Source of the DNA: Nocardia brasiliensis IFM 10847 | GTDB taxonomy: Bacteria; Actinomycetota; Actinomycetes; Mycobacteriales; Mycobacteriaceae | Reading direction: 5' to 3' | Assembly: GCF_000710915.1 (NCBI RefSeq) | Contig: NZ_BAUA01000024.1 | Span: 55,851 to 119,850 of the forward strand | DNA: 64,000 nucleotides | Part shown: positions 37,736 to 46,495 of the stretch, in pieces | How the letters are laid out: each line of letters opens with the position of its first letter | Position numbering within the stretch: the stretch's first letter is position 1 | Translations under genes and position numbers: made by a program | The notes under the pieces: generated by a model | Databases searched by the model: none | What the model saw: only the letters and a program-made list of their open reading frames with translations | Told to the model about the DNA's origin: nothing

Positions 37736-38470
37736 GTGACCAAGCAGTTCGATTCGGTATGGCTCCGCGAACCGCGCCGGCCCAAGGCGTCGGGCTTACA
37801 TCGCGAGCAGATCGTCGCCGCGGCGGTGGAAATCCTCGATGCCGAGGGGCTCGAGGCGTTGAGCATGCGCAAGCTCGGCGCCAAGCTCGGCGCGGGCGCG
37901 ACCAGCCTCTACTGGTATGTCGCCAACAAGAACGAACTGCTGGAACTGGCACTCGACGAGTTCTGGGGGATGGCGGACACGCCGGAGTCCGACGACGTGC
38001 CGTGGCGAGAGCTGCTCTCCGCCTTCGCCTACAACTTCCGCGCGGTGCTGCGGGCGCACCCGTGGGGCGCGATGCTCATCGGCCGCCTGCCGAGCATGGG
38101 GCCGAACGCGCTGCGCGTCACCGATCGTTTGCGCCGCGCCTACGTCGGTGCCGGCTTCCGCGGCACCGACATCTATCTCGCCAGCGGAACGGTGATGTCG
38201 TATGTGCTCGGCGTGGTGCTGCCGGAGATCGCCTGGCGAAACTCCTACGGCCAGCTGGAGTTCGATCGTGAGTCCGTGGTGGAGATGATGGACCACGCGG
38301 CCCGCGACTACCCCGAACTACAAGCGGACTTCCGGGCCACGACACCCACCAATCCCGAGTTCGCCCGGGCCATGGCCTTCGACTTCGGCCTGCTCTGCGT
38401 GCTGGACGGCCTCGAGGCGCGGCTGGGTGACGACATGGAATTCCAGCAGAGCTACACCCCGCCGGGGTAA
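37736..38470 (+). CDS. TetR/AcrR family transcriptional regulator
   Basis: 244 residues from the GTG at 37736. The N-terminal helix-turn-helix is classic: HREQIVAAAVEILDAEGLEA, LSMRKLGAKLGAGATSLYWY, VANKNELLELALDEF. The remaining ~175 residues are a helical ligand-binding domain resembling the C-terminal domain of TetR-class proteins. Divergent from the MFS exporter, so it most likely represses the pump until a toxic ligand binds. Confidence 0.93.
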   Translation: MTKQFDSVWLREPRRPKASGLHREQIVAAAVEILDAEGLEALSMRKLGAKLGAGATSLYWYVANKNELLELALDEFWGMADTPESDDVPWRELLSAFAYNFRAVLRAHPWGAMLIGRLPSMGPNALRVTDRLRRAYVGAGFRGTDIYLASGTVMSYVLGVVLPEIAWRNSYGQLEFDRESVVEMMDHAARDYPELQADFRATTPTNPEFARAMAFDFGLLCVLDGLEARLGDDMEFQQSYTPPG

Positions 38471-38632
38471 AGCGTGGCCTCCGGAGTGATCGCGCCGTCC
38501 GGCTCGTCGAGGTATTCGCCAGCGAGGGCCCGCCGAACCTGTTGCCGGACAGCCGGGTTGGCCGGTTCGAGGCCGCCGTTGCCGAGCGGCCTCGGCGGTG
38601 GTCGGGTGCGCCGCGGATCTTGTTTGCTCCAC
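38452..38632 (-). pseudogene. Possible small frameshifted gene or remnant
   Basis: The gap between tetR (ends 38470) and the next gene (38786) shows protein-like sequence on the minus strand. From 38586 down to a TAG at 38452-38454 the reading is LGNGGLEPANPAVRQQ, VRRALAGEYLDEPD, GAITPEATLYPGGV. Upstream, one frame earlier, a GTG at 38632 would read MEQTRSAAHPTTAEA into it. Removing one base near 38585 joins them into ~59 residues. The end overlaps tetR by 19 bases. No family recognised; the signal is compositional only. Confidence 0.3.
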
Positions 38633-38719
38633 TATTGCCGCAATCGCGGCGTCGCAGGGAGCGCTGACACGTGTTCCTTTTCGTATTCCGCCCTTTCCGT
38701 CGAAGGTGGGTTGATAAAC

Positions 38720-38733
38720 TAGAACGCGTTCTA
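38720..38733. promoter_or_regulatory. KstR-type operator upstream of the acetoacetate decarboxylase-family gene
   Basis: TAGAACGCGTTCTA fits the KstR consensus TnnAACnnGTTnnA at every fixed position and is embedded in the 16-base perfect palindrome CTAGAACGCGTTCTAG (38719-38734). KstR represses cholesterol/sterol catabolic genes in Mycobacteriales. The site lies 52 bases before the GTG at 38786, a normal promoter distance. Confidence 0.8.
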
Positions 38734-38785
38734 GATTCATGGGCGATGCCGCCGCACGTCGCGCGGTGCACGGGAAGGCGTTCGA

Positions 38786-39511
38786 GTGAGCACCCACACG
38801 GTCCTCGGCCAGGAAGTTCGCATGCCCGTGCGGATCCGGCTGGCACACGCGTTCATGGCGAGCTATCTGGTGCCCGCCGACGCCGCGCAACGACTGATCG
38901 ACTACTCCGGTCTGCGGGTGCTGCGGCTGCCCGCCGGGCGAGCGATGTGCTCACTCGTCTTCGTCGAATACGTGGACGGTGATCTCGGTCCCTACAACGA
39001 GTTCGGTGTCTCGTTCATGGTCCGCCACCATCGGGCCGATCGGGGCCGCGGCGATCTCCGCGCGCTCGTGGCGAACCAGGCGGGGGTGTTCATCCATCAA
39101 CTCCCGGTCGACGGCGACTTCACGCTGGCCGCCGGGCGCGGCATCTGGGGATTTCCCAAGCAACTCGCCGACTTCGACGTGCACCACGGCGGTCCGCTCC
39201 GGCACGGCACGCTCCATCAGGACGGCGATCTCATTGTCGATCTGACCGTTCGGCAGGGTGTCGCCACGCCGCGTCGCACGAGTGCGGCCACCTCCTTCGA
39301 GGCCTACTCGCACATCGACGGCGTAACCCGGTGCACACCTTGGCGAATGGAACCGTCCGGCGTGCGCGGCCGCCCTGGCGGTGCCACGCTGACCCTCGGC
39401 GATCATCCCATCGCCGCCGAATTGCGCGCACTGCGTCTGCCGCATCGCGCGATCATGACCTCGACCATCGCCGGACTGGCCATGACGTTCGAGGACGCCG
39501 TCCCCGTCTGA
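38786..39511 (+). CDS. Acetoacetate decarboxylase family protein
   Basis: 241 residues from a GTG preceded by GGGAAGG. The ADC-fold signature GIWGFPKQLADFDV near 120 contains the lysine that forms the Schiff base in true decarboxylases; an upstream acidic/polar stretch (GDLGPYNEFGVSFMVR) matches the family's E-x-x-V region. Members act on beta-keto acids or as cyclase-like enzymes. With a KstR-type operator in front it is probably used during sterol side-chain or ring catabolism. The substrate is inferred. Confidence 0.85.
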   Translation: MSTHTVLGQEVRMPVRIRLAHAFMASYLVPADAAQRLIDYSGLRVLRLPAGRAMCSLVFVEYVDGDLGPYNEFGVSFMVRHHRADRGRGDLRALVANQAGVFIHQLPVDGDFTLAAGRGIWGFPKQLADFDVHHGGPLRHGTLHQDGDLIVDLTVRQGVATPRRTSAATSFEAYSHIDGVTRCTPWRMEPSGVRGRPGGATLTLGDHPIAAELRALRLPHRAIMTSTIAGLAMTFEDAVPV

Positions 39512-39616
39512 GGCGGGATAACCGCATGGTCACGGCGTCGCGCGGTGCATGGATTCCCCACGCGCGCCCGGTTAGGGTGACTTAGCCGAGCGTTTGCCTG
39601 TGTGGGAAGGTGCCCA

Positions 39617-39673
39617 GTGGATTCCGATGACCAGTGCCGTGCGTCGATGACGGTGCTGTTCGGCGCGACATGA
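39617..39673 (+). CDS. Possible 18-aa leader peptide coupled to the DUF202 gene
   Basis: A GTG at 39617 with GGGAAGG (39604-39610) six bases upstream opens a frame encoding MDSDDQCRASMTVLFGAT; its TGA overlaps the ATG of the next gene (ATGA at 39670). The following gene has no ribosome site of its own, so translation may be coupled through this short frame. It may alternatively be a frameshifted N terminus. Confidence 0.35.
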   Translation: MDSDDQCRASMTVLFGAT

Positions 39674-40035
39674 CGCTGCCGAGCCCGGACGCCGAATCCG
39701 AGGACGGGGAAGCGGACCTCGACTACCGGTTCACCCTCGCCAACGAACGCACCTTCCTGGCCTGGATGCGCACCGCGCTCGGCTTGCTCGCCGGCGGCGT
39801 CGCGGTACACACGCTGGTGCAACCCTTCCGGATGGGCGGCGTGCGGCGGGCGCTCGCGCTGAGCTGTCTGGTGCTCGCCGTGGTCGTCGCGATCGGTGCG
39901 TACGCGCATTGGCGACGAGTCGGCGTGGCGATGCGGCAGGGGCAGCCGCTGCCCGAAACCGTGCTGGTGCCGATCCTTTCGGCCGGGATCGCCGTGGTCT
40001 CGATCCTCGCGACGGTCGCGGTGTTGCTCCGATGA
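39670..40035 (+). CDS. DUF202/YidH family membrane protein
   Basis: 121 residues. The DUF202 hallmark DYRFTLANERTFLAWMRTAL opens the protein, followed by three membrane helices (LGLLAGGVAVHTLV, ALSCLVLAVVVAIGAY, VPILSAGIAVVSILATVAVLL). A GTG at 39634 is an alternative start. It overlaps the next DUF202 gene by four bases. Such pairs (YidH/YidG) are small inner-membrane proteins of unknown function. Confidence 0.88.
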   Translation: MTLPSPDAESEDGEADLDYRFTLANERTFLAWMRTALGLLAGGVAVHTLVQPFRMGGVRRALALSCLVLAVVVAIGAYAHWRRVGVAMRQGQPLPETVLVPILSAGIAVVSILATVAVLLR

Positions 40036-40340
40036 GCCGCGCCGGACTTGCCGCCGAACGCACCGCGCTGGCTTGGCGGCGCACGGCGGTCGCCGCGATG
40101 CTCACCGGCGCGCTGTTCTTGAATCACGCGGTGACCAGCGGATGGCGTCCCGCGATGCTCGCACCGATCGGTGCCGCGCTCACCATGACGGCGTTGGCCT
40201 GCGCCTGTTTCGCACGCAACCGCAGTTTGCATTCGGGCCACTACGGCCACGGCAGAACCGTTGTCGCCGTGGCGGCCACGGTCGTCGTCGCGGTGGCCGT
40301 GCTTGCCGTGGTCATCACGTTGACCGATCCATGGCCCTAG
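40032..40340 (+). CDS. DUF202 family membrane protein (second of pair)
   Basis: 102 residues starting MSRAGLAAERTALAWRRTAV, the shortened DUF202 motif, and three helices (VAAMLTGALFLNHAV, MLAPIGAALTMTALACACF, VVAVAATVVVAVAVLAVVI). The ATG overlaps the TGA of the first DUF202 gene, so the two are made together, probably as a membrane complex. Function unknown. Confidence 0.87.
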   Translation: MSRAGLAAERTALAWRRTAVAAMLTGALFLNHAVTSGWRPAMLAPIGAALTMTALACACFARNRSLHSGHYGHGRTVVAVAATVVVAVAVLAVVITLTDPWP

Positions 40341-40389
40341 TACATCCACGGCACAGCATCTTTCGGCACTCGACTTCCAGGAGGATGAC

Positions 40390-42306
40390 ATGAGCACAGC
40401 GACCGAGCCGAGCGATTTCATCGTCGCGGAGCAACAGCGTGCGGCCGCCTCGATGCCGTTCGCAGACACCACCGACTTCGCCGACGCGGACCGCGGTTTC
40501 GTCGCCGCGCTGGAACCCGGCGTGGTGACCGCCGCCGACGGAACCGTGCTGTGGGACAACGACTCCTACGAGTTCCTGCGCGAACCCTGCCCAGCCTCGG
40601 TCAACCCGAGCCTGTGGCGGCAGTCCGGGCTGGTGATGAAACAGGGGCTGTTCGAGGTCACCGAAGGGATCTACCAGATTCGCGGGCTCGACCTGTCCAA
40701 CATGACTTTGGTCGAAGGCGAGACCGGGGTGCTCGTGATCGACCCGCTGATCTCGGCCGAAACCGCCGCGGCCGGGCTCGCGCTGTATCGCGCGCAGCGC
40801 GGAGATCGTCCGGTGACCGGGCTGATCTACACCCACTCGCACGTCGACCACTTCGGTGGTGCGCTGGGGGTGACCACCGTCGAGGAGGTCGCGGCGGGCC
40901 GCTGTCCGGTGCTCGCGCCGGCCGGTTTCATGGAACACGCGGTGGCCGAGAACATTTACGCGGGCACGGCGATGGCACGCCGGGCCGGGTACATGTACGG
41001 GGCGGTGCTGCCGCGCGGGCCGCTCGGCGCGGTCGGAGCCGGGCTCGGACAGACCACCTCGGTGGGTACGGTCACCTTGATTCCGCCGACCATCGATATC
41101 ACCGCGACGGGTCAAACGGAGACCGTCGACGGCATTCGCATCGTCTTCCAGGTCACGCCCGGCACCGAAGCACCGGCCGAGATGAACTTCTACTTCCCGG
41201 ACCGGCGTGCGCTGTGCATGGCCGAAAACGCCACGCACACACTGCACAATCTGCTCACGCTGCGCGGTGCGCTGGTCCGCGACCCCTACGTCTGGGCCAA
41301 ATATCTGACCGAGGCGATCAACTTGTTCGCCCGGGAGTCGGACGTAGTGTTCGCCTCCCATCACTGGCCCACCTGGGGGACCGAGCGGCTGGTGGAATAC
41401 CTTGCGCTGCAACGAGATCTATACGGGTACCTGAACGACCAGACTTTGCGGCTGCTGAACCAGGGTTACGTCGGCGCGGAAATCGCCGAAATGCTCACGC
41501 TGCCACCGGCGGTCGACGGCGCCTGGCACACCCGCGGGTACTACGGATCGGTCAGTCACAACGTCAAGGCCATCTATCAGCGATACATGGGGTGGTTCGA
41601 CGGCAACCCCGCTCACCTCTGGGAGCATCCACCGGTCGAATCCGCGAAGCGGCACGTGGAATTCATGGGCGGGGCCGAGGAAGTGCTGCGCAAAGCGCGG
41701 AAGTCCTATGACGCCGGGGACTTTCGGTGGGTCGCCGAGGTGGTCAACTACGTCATCTTCGCCGATCCGGCGAACGACGCCGCCAAAGCGTTGCAGGCCA
41801 GCACCTTCGAACAACTCGGCTACGGGGCGGAGAACGCCACCTGGCGCAACTTCTATCTCAGCGGGGCCTACGAACTGCGCTACGGCTCGTTCGGCACTCC
41901 GACCAAACCCAACTCGCCGACGATGCTCGCCGCCATGACCGTGGAGCAGATATTCGACGCGATGGCGCTGCGCGTCGACGGTCCGAAGGCGTGGAATCAG
42001 CGGGCGCTGACGGACTGGGAGCTCAGCGACGAAAAGCGCACGCACCGGCTCGAACTGCGCAACGGACGCCTGACCCATTACGAAGTGCCCGACGGTGTCG
42101 GTCTCCCGGAGCCCGACGCGACGTTCACGTTGACCAAGGCGACGCTGGTCCGGGTCCTGTTGCTCGGCGAGGATTTCGGGGTCGCGGCCGCTGCGGGCGA
42201 TATCCAGATCGAAGGCGATGTCACCAAGCTGGCCGAGCTGGTCGGCGTGTTCGACGCACCTGACCCGGACTTCACGATCGTCACGCCGCGCGGAAGTATC
42301 GGATAG
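40390..42306 (+). CDS. Alkyl sulfatase (SdsA1-like, metallo-beta-lactamase fold)
   Basis: Zinc enzyme that hydrolyses linear alkyl sulfates such as SDS to alcohol and sulfate. 638 residues: the MBL motif THSHVDHFGG near 151-160 with additional ligands in FPDRRALCMAENATHTLHNL (E, H) and ASHHWPTWG; a dimerisation domain (YDAGDFRWVAEVVNYVIFAD); and a C-terminal SCP2/sterol-carrier-like domain (from about 515, TMLAAMTVEQIFDAMALRVD). No signal peptide, so cytoplasmic. AGGAGG precedes the ATG. Confidence 0.93.
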   Translation: MSTATEPSDFIVAEQQRAAASMPFADTTDFADADRGFVAALEPGVVTAADGTVLWDNDSYEFLREPCPASVNPSLWRQSGLVMKQGLFEVTEGIYQIRGLDLSNMTLVEGETGVLVIDPLISAETAAAGLALYRAQRGDRPVTGLIYTHSHVDHFGGALGVTTVEEVAAGRCPVLAPAGFMEHAVAENIYAGTAMARRAGYMYGAVLPRGPLGAVGAGLGQTTSVGTVTLIPPTIDITATGQTETVDGIRIVFQVTPGTEAPAEMNFYFPDRRALCMAENATHTLHNLLTLRGALVRDPYVWAKYLTEAINLFARESDVVFASHHWPTWGTERLVEYLALQRDLYGYLNDQTLRLLNQGYVGAEIAEMLTLPPAVDGAWHTRGYYGSVSHNVKAIYQRYMGWFDGNPAHLWEHPPVESAKRHVEFMGGAEEVLRKARKSYDAGDFRWVAEVVNYVIFADPANDAAKALQASTFEQLGYGAENATWRNFYLSGAYELRYGSFGTPTKPNSPTMLAAMTVEQIFDAMALRVDGPKAWNQRALTDWELSDEKRTHRLELRNGRLTHYEVPDGVGLPEPDATFTLTKATLVRVLLLGEDFGVAAAAGDIQIEGDVTKLAELVGVFDAPDPDFTIVTPRGSIG

Positions 42307-42360
42307 TCCGCCTGCGAAAACCGTTCGACGCCGATAGCCCCTCTCCTTACGGTGGTGATC

Positions 42361-42714
42361 ATGTCAACCGAACGACCCCCGCTGCGGACGCGGCTGCGCG
42401 ACGCGCTGTCCGTGGCGATGAAGGCGCGCGATCGCCAAGCGATCTCCGCACTGCGGTCCACCCTCGGCGCTATCGACAACGCGGAGGCCGTCGATGTCGG
42501 CGAGCACCGCGCAGGTTCGGTGGAAAACTCCCCGGTCGGACTCGGCGTCGCCGAGGTGGCGCGTCGCGAGCTCACCGAATCCGACGTCGAGCAGATCGTC
42601 CGCGCGGAAATCGCCGAACGTCGCACTGTCGCAGCTCAGTACGAGGCGCACGGGCGCACCGAGCAAGCCTCGGATCTGCGTGCGCAAGCGGAAGCGCTGG
42701 AGGCGCAGCTGTAG
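42361..42714 (+). CDS. GatB/YqeY domain protein
   Basis: 117 residues from the ATG at 42361. The YqeY-type helical domain is related to the tail of GatB: LRDALSVAMKARDRQAISAL, RSTLGAIDNAEAVD, ARRELTESDVEQIVRAEI and QASDLRAQAEALEAQL. Such stand-alone proteins may bind tRNA, but no activity is established. It follows the sulfatase by 54 bases and could be read from the same transcript. Confidence 0.85.
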   Translation: MSTERPPLRTRLRDALSVAMKARDRQAISALRSTLGAIDNAEAVDVGEHRAGSVENSPVGLGVAEVARRELTESDVEQIVRAEIAERRTVAAQYEAHGRTEQASDLRAQAEALEAQL

Positions 42715-43045
42715 GGGTGTCGTGCCGGTTGCCCGGGTTACGGCTCAGTGTGTGCCAGAGCCGGTTTCGCAGGCAGAGGTGCGTAGATTCTGCCAACCGG
42801 GACGTATCGCGGGCGTATCGAAAACTGCATACACGCCCGTAACGCCGCACTGCCTTCACTGGAGACATGAATCAGTGTCAACCGGCCGAGTTCGACCGAT
42901 TCGGGGCGGCCGTACCCAGGGGTGTCGGGGCGCGATCCTTCGAATGCGAAGCGAGCCAGATCGAACCCGGATACTACGAGCGGCGCCGGGCAGCCGGAGA
43001 TCGTGGTTGCCCGGTTCGCAACGCCCACCACTGGGGGGTGCGGCG
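42715..43045. other. 331-base gap with no convincing gene
   Basis: Only short, compositionally poor frames occur here. One structure stands out: CGGGCGT (42810-42816) and ACGCCCG (42833-42839) are inverted copies 16 bases apart, with AT..AT continuing inside each arm. It could be an operator or hairpin for the membrane-protein gene that starts at 43046. Confidence 0.5.
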
Positions 43046-44395
43046 GTGACGGATCAGCAACTCGCCGAGACTTCGCCTGCCACCGAAACCGCTACCACGC
43101 AAGATGATTGGCATCCGGCGACACAGATCGCTTTCCGTTTCTGCGTCGTCTATTTCGGCCTGTACAACCTGCTCCTGAATTTCGTTCCCTTCACAGTGAT
43201 CGGACTCTTCGGGCCGTGGTTCCGCCGATACAGCGGGTGGTGGATCCCGTCCCATACGGATCCGGTCACCGGTTGGGTGGGCCGAATGGTCTTCGGGGTC
43301 GACACCGCGCTGCACCAGGACTCCGGCGCCGGCGATCAGACGGCTGCCTGGGTGCTGATGTTCTGCGTCCTTGTCGTCGCCGTGGTCGCTGCCGCGGTGT
43401 GGACGGTCTTCGACCCGCGTGCCTCGCACCCCCGGCTGATGGCGTGGTTCACGCTGTTCCTGCGGGTGTCTTTGGGCGCGACGATGCTGGGCTTCGGGTT
43501 CGCCAAGCTGATCCCCACTCAGATGCCCGGCCCCGGGCTGGCCCAGCTGCTACAACCGTACGGCGACCTGAGTCCGGCCTCGGTGCTGTGGTTGCAGGTC
43601 GGCAGCTCTTACCCGTACGAGATGGCGCTCGGCGCAGTGGAAGTCGTGGCCGGGCTGTTGGTGTTCGTGCCGCGGACCGCGGTACTCGGTACCGCGCTGA
43701 GTCTGGCGAGCACCGCGCAGATCCTGCTGATGAACATGACCTTCGACATCCCGGAGAAGTTGCTCGCCTCGCACCTGCTCATGATCTGCCTGATCCTGCT
43801 CGCGCCGTATCTGCGCCGACTGGTCGATGTCTTTGTCCGCCACCGTGCGTGCGAGCCGTTGACACAACCCGTGCTGTTCGCCGACGACCGGAAGAACCGC
43901 GTCGCACTGTGGCTCACGGTGTGCCTCGGTATCTGGATCGCGCTGGTCAGCGGCACCGATCGTTGGCGGGTCTGGCAGGAGCAGTACGGTGCCGCCAGCC
44001 CGAAATCCGAGCTGTACGGTATTTGGGACGTCCGCGAGTTCAGCCTCGACGGCCGCACCCTCCCGCCCCTGACCACCGACGAAACCCGCTGGCAGCGGTT
44101 GGTTTTCGATGATCCGCAGCAGGCGACCTATCAAGAGATGGACGGCGACCTCATCCCCGTCGGTGCGAACTTCTCGCCCAACGAAATCGTCGAACTCGGC
44201 AAAGTTGAAACCACTGGCACAACAACACCTTTGGCAACGCTGTCCTACGAGCAACCCACCCCGAACCAGCTGCTTCTCCGCGGCACCCTCCGCGGTAGTC
44301 CGGTAGTGATCACCCTCGAACACGTCGACCTGAACAGTTTCACCCTCCGCAGCCGTGGGTTCCACTGGGTCCAGGACTACATCTACTTCGGATGA
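43046..44395 (+). CDS. DoxX-type integral membrane protein, 449 aa
   Basis: GTG at 43046 after a GGGGGG stretch. About eight hydrophobic helices are visible, including FCVVYFGLYNLLLNFVPF, AWVLMFCVLVVAVVAAAVW, LGATMLGFGFAKLIPTQM and MALGAVEVVAGLLVFV. The GFGFAKLIP and ALGAVEVVAGLLV segments are DoxX-like. The last ~130 residues are soluble and beta-rich (ELYGIWDVREFSLDGRTLPP...), outside the usual DoxX length. Function unknown; possibly a membrane redox protein. Confidence 0.75.
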   Translation: MTDQQLAETSPATETATTQDDWHPATQIAFRFCVVYFGLYNLLLNFVPFTVIGLFGPWFRRYSGWWIPSHTDPVTGWVGRMVFGVDTALHQDSGAGDQTAAWVLMFCVLVVAVVAAAVWTVFDPRASHPRLMAWFTLFLRVSLGATMLGFGFAKLIPTQMPGPGLAQLLQPYGDLSPASVLWLQVGSSYPYEMALGAVEVVAGLLVFVPRTAVLGTALSLASTAQILLMNMTFDIPEKLLASHLLMICLILLAPYLRRLVDVFVRHRACEPLTQPVLFADDRKNRVALWLTVCLGIWIALVSGTDRWRVWQEQYGAASPKSELYGIWDVREFSLDGRTLPPLTTDETRWQRLVFDDPQQATYQEMDGDLIPVGANFSPNEIVELGKVETTGTTTPLATLSYEQPTPNQLLLRGTLRGSPVVITLEHVDLNSFTLRSRGFHWVQDYIYFG

Positions 44396-44475
44396 ATTCT
44401 TCGGCCGAGCGGCGGCCCAGGCGGCCCCGGGGCGGGCACAGAGCGACCAGGTGAGTGTTGCCGGACAACCACTGT

Positions 44476-44515
44476 GGGCGCACGCGCGCACTCCTGGAGA
44501 GGCGAGCGTGCGCCC
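44476..44515. terminator. Hairpin between convergent genes
   Basis: GGGCGCACGC (44476-44485) pairs perfectly with GCGTGCGCCC (44506-44515). It lies between the stop of the DoxX-type gene (44395) and the stop of the DUF1990 gene (44527), so it can terminate both. Confidence 0.65.
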
Positions 44516-44526
44516 TGGACGTGTGC

Positions 44527-45045
44527 TTACACGCTGGTGGACAGGGTGCGGATGTATCGACCCGCGAAGAACCGCTGAATCCCGCGGACCACCGGACCGC
44601 CGAGGCGGGTGTACCAGGTGCCTGGGCGGGAGAACGCGGTGACCACGCCGTAGACGCTGTCGTCGGCCGGGTCGTATTCGACGGCGAACAGTTCCTCGCC
44701 GATCTCCGGATGTCCGGGCAGCGTGCCGTAGGCGAAGCCGCGCTGGTTCGGCGCGGCCAGCACGTACACCACCTGGCATGGCGCGATGATGCTCAACGGT
44801 CCGATGCCGAGACGTACCGTGAGCCTGGTACCCGGCTCGGCCGTCGGCGTGGTCGCGGTGTGAAAGATATGGGTTCCCTTCTGCATTCGATACCCGAGAA
44901 CCTCCACCGCCGCATGTTCGAACAGCGCCCGCCCCTGCCCGATCCGCCGCCGTAACCGAAAATGGTGGTACCCCTGCGGCGGTTCACCACTGGTGGCACC
45001 GACTTCCGGATAGGTGAACGAAGGCTCGCCCGGCGCATACTCCAT
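44527..45045 (-). CDS. DUF1990 family protein
   Basis: 172 residues from the ATG at 45045. The family pattern is clear: FTYPEVGAT near the start, GYHHFRLRRRIGQGRALFEH, YRMQKGTHIFHT, YGTLPGHPEIGEELFAVE and FSRPGTWYTRLGGPVVRGIQ. Proteins of this family are single-domain, cytosolic and of unknown role; they are often found in actinobacteria and plants. It precedes the epoxide hydrolase locus on the opposite side of a 127-base gap. Confidence 0.88.
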   Translation of the reverse strand: MEYAPGEPSFTYPEVGATSGEPPQGYHHFRLRRRIGQGRALFEHAAVEVLGYRMQKGTHIFHTATTPTAEPGTRLTVRLGIGPLSIIAPCQVVYVLAAPNQRGFAYGTLPGHPEIGEELFAVEYDPADDSVYGVVTAFSRPGTWYTRLGGPVVRGIQRFFAGRYIRTLSTSV

Positions 45046-45172
45046 CCCCTGATCTTCACCCCCTATCCCCGATCGCGGAACAATTCCGCCCCGTCTCCTC
45101 CGACACACCGCCCGCCTCGCAGACGAATCCAACCGACAGCTTCCCCGAGTACCCGGCCGTCAGTGGTGCGCA

Positions 45173-46324
45173 TCATTTGCGGAGCGGCCGGAAAAAGTCG
45201 CAGACGTCGCCGACGAACAGGTCCGGAACCTCGAACGCGGGGAAGTGACCGCCTTCGCGGTGCGCTCGGAAGAAGGCAACACTGTCGCCGGGGTCGAGAA
45301 CTTTGCGAACGAGCGGATCGCTGTAGAACACCGAAACCCCGTGTGGCACATCCGACGGCGCGCCCCAGCCCGTGTTCTCGGCGTGCGCCATCTCCCAGTA
45401 GAAGTCGGCTGCCGCCGGTCCGGTTCGGGTGAACCAGTAGAGGCTGGCGGTGATCAGCACATTCTCGCGGCTGATCGGAGTAGCCGGGTTGGCCCACGCG
45501 GCGAGCTTCTCGGCGATCCAGGCCAGTTGCAGGATGGGGGAGTCGGCCAAGCCTGCCGCAACGGCGTTGGGCTGGGTGGACTGCAACACGCGATAGCCCT
45601 TCCCCTGAGCCCAGCTTCGTTGCGCTGCTTCGAGTTCGGTGCGTTCCGCCGGGCTCAGGCCGTCCGGTACCGGAAAATCCTCGCCCGCCATACCGAGTTG
45701 GAGCCGATCGCCGTGGGTGAGTGCGCCGATCACGCGATCGGGCAGCAGCGCGGCCAGCCGGCCCGTCACGCCGGCGCCGAGATCGCCGCCTTCGACACCG
45801 AAGCGCTCGTAACCGAGTCGGGTCATCAGCTCCCCGAACGCGAGCGCGGTTCGTTCGAGGTGCCAACCGCGCGCGGAGAGCGGGCTGGAGAAGACGAAGC
45901 CGGGCAGCGAGGGGATGACGAGGTGGAAGGCGTCGGCCGGGTCGCCGCCGTATGCGCGCGGGTCGGTCAGCGGTCCGGCGGCTGCGAGGAATTCCACGAA
46001 TGAGGTGGGGTAACTGTGATTGAGCAGGAGTGGGACCGCGTTCGGCTCCGGCGAGCGCAGATGTAGGAAATGGATTGTCTGGCCGTCGATTTCGGTGCGG
46101 AACTGGGCGTAGGTATTCAACTGTGCCTCATGGGCTCGCCAGTCGAACTCCTCCGCCCAGTGGGCGGCCAGTTCGTGCAGGTAGCGCGGAGGGATGCCAC
46201 GGTCCCCCTGCGTGTCGGCACCGGGCACCGGGTACGGCGATCGGGTCCGGGCCAGGCGGGTACGCAGATCATCGAGCTCGACCTGCGGAATCTGAATCCG
46301 GAAGGGAATGATGTCAGCGTCCAT
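45173..46324 (-). CDS. Epoxide hydrolase family protein
   Basis: Alpha/beta-hydrolase of the microsomal-type epoxide hydrolase family, 383 residues from the ATG at 46324 (an alternative lies three codons upstream). The N-terminal EHN region PFRIQIPQVELDDLRTRLAR leads into NHSYPTSFVEF (oxyanion-hole region), a nucleophile elbow EGGDLGAGVTG with Asp near 182 where GGDWG is commoner, and the late His in REGGHFPAFEVPD. Opens epoxides to diols or acts on bulky esters. Substrate unknown. Confidence 0.88.
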   Translation of the reverse strand: MDADIIPFRIQIPQVELDDLRTRLARTRSPYPVPGADTQGDRGIPPRYLHELAAHWAEEFDWRAHEAQLNTYAQFRTEIDGQTIHFLHLRSPEPNAVPLLLNHSYPTSFVEFLAAAGPLTDPRAYGGDPADAFHLVIPSLPGFVFSSPLSARGWHLERTALAFGELMTRLGYERFGVEGGDLGAGVTGRLAALLPDRVIGALTHGDRLQLGMAGEDFPVPDGLSPAERTELEAAQRSWAQGKGYRVLQSTQPNAVAAGLADSPILQLAWIAEKLAAWANPATPISRENVLITASLYWFTRTGPAAADFYWEMAHAENTGWGAPSDVPHGVSVFYSDPLVRKVLDPGDSVAFFRAHREGGHFPAFEVPDLFVGDVCDFFRPLRK

Positions 46325-46495
46325 GCTCAGCAACCTAGGGACCGACTAGGCCACAACCTGTCCTAGATCGCCGGGGCAAGACCGTGTCGCGTGCCACTCC
46401 GGTCGCGTGCGCTCTCCGTAGTCCGGTGTGGATCGTCATCAAGAAGCCGCCGCGACCGCTCTCGGCGAGCTGTCGCACCCTTTCGGCGCGGGTCG

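Noticed and set aside
42867..43049. 60-codon frame with GGAGAC before its ATG
   Set aside because: Composition is like non-coding sequence, and it overlaps the start of the better-supported membrane-protein gene.
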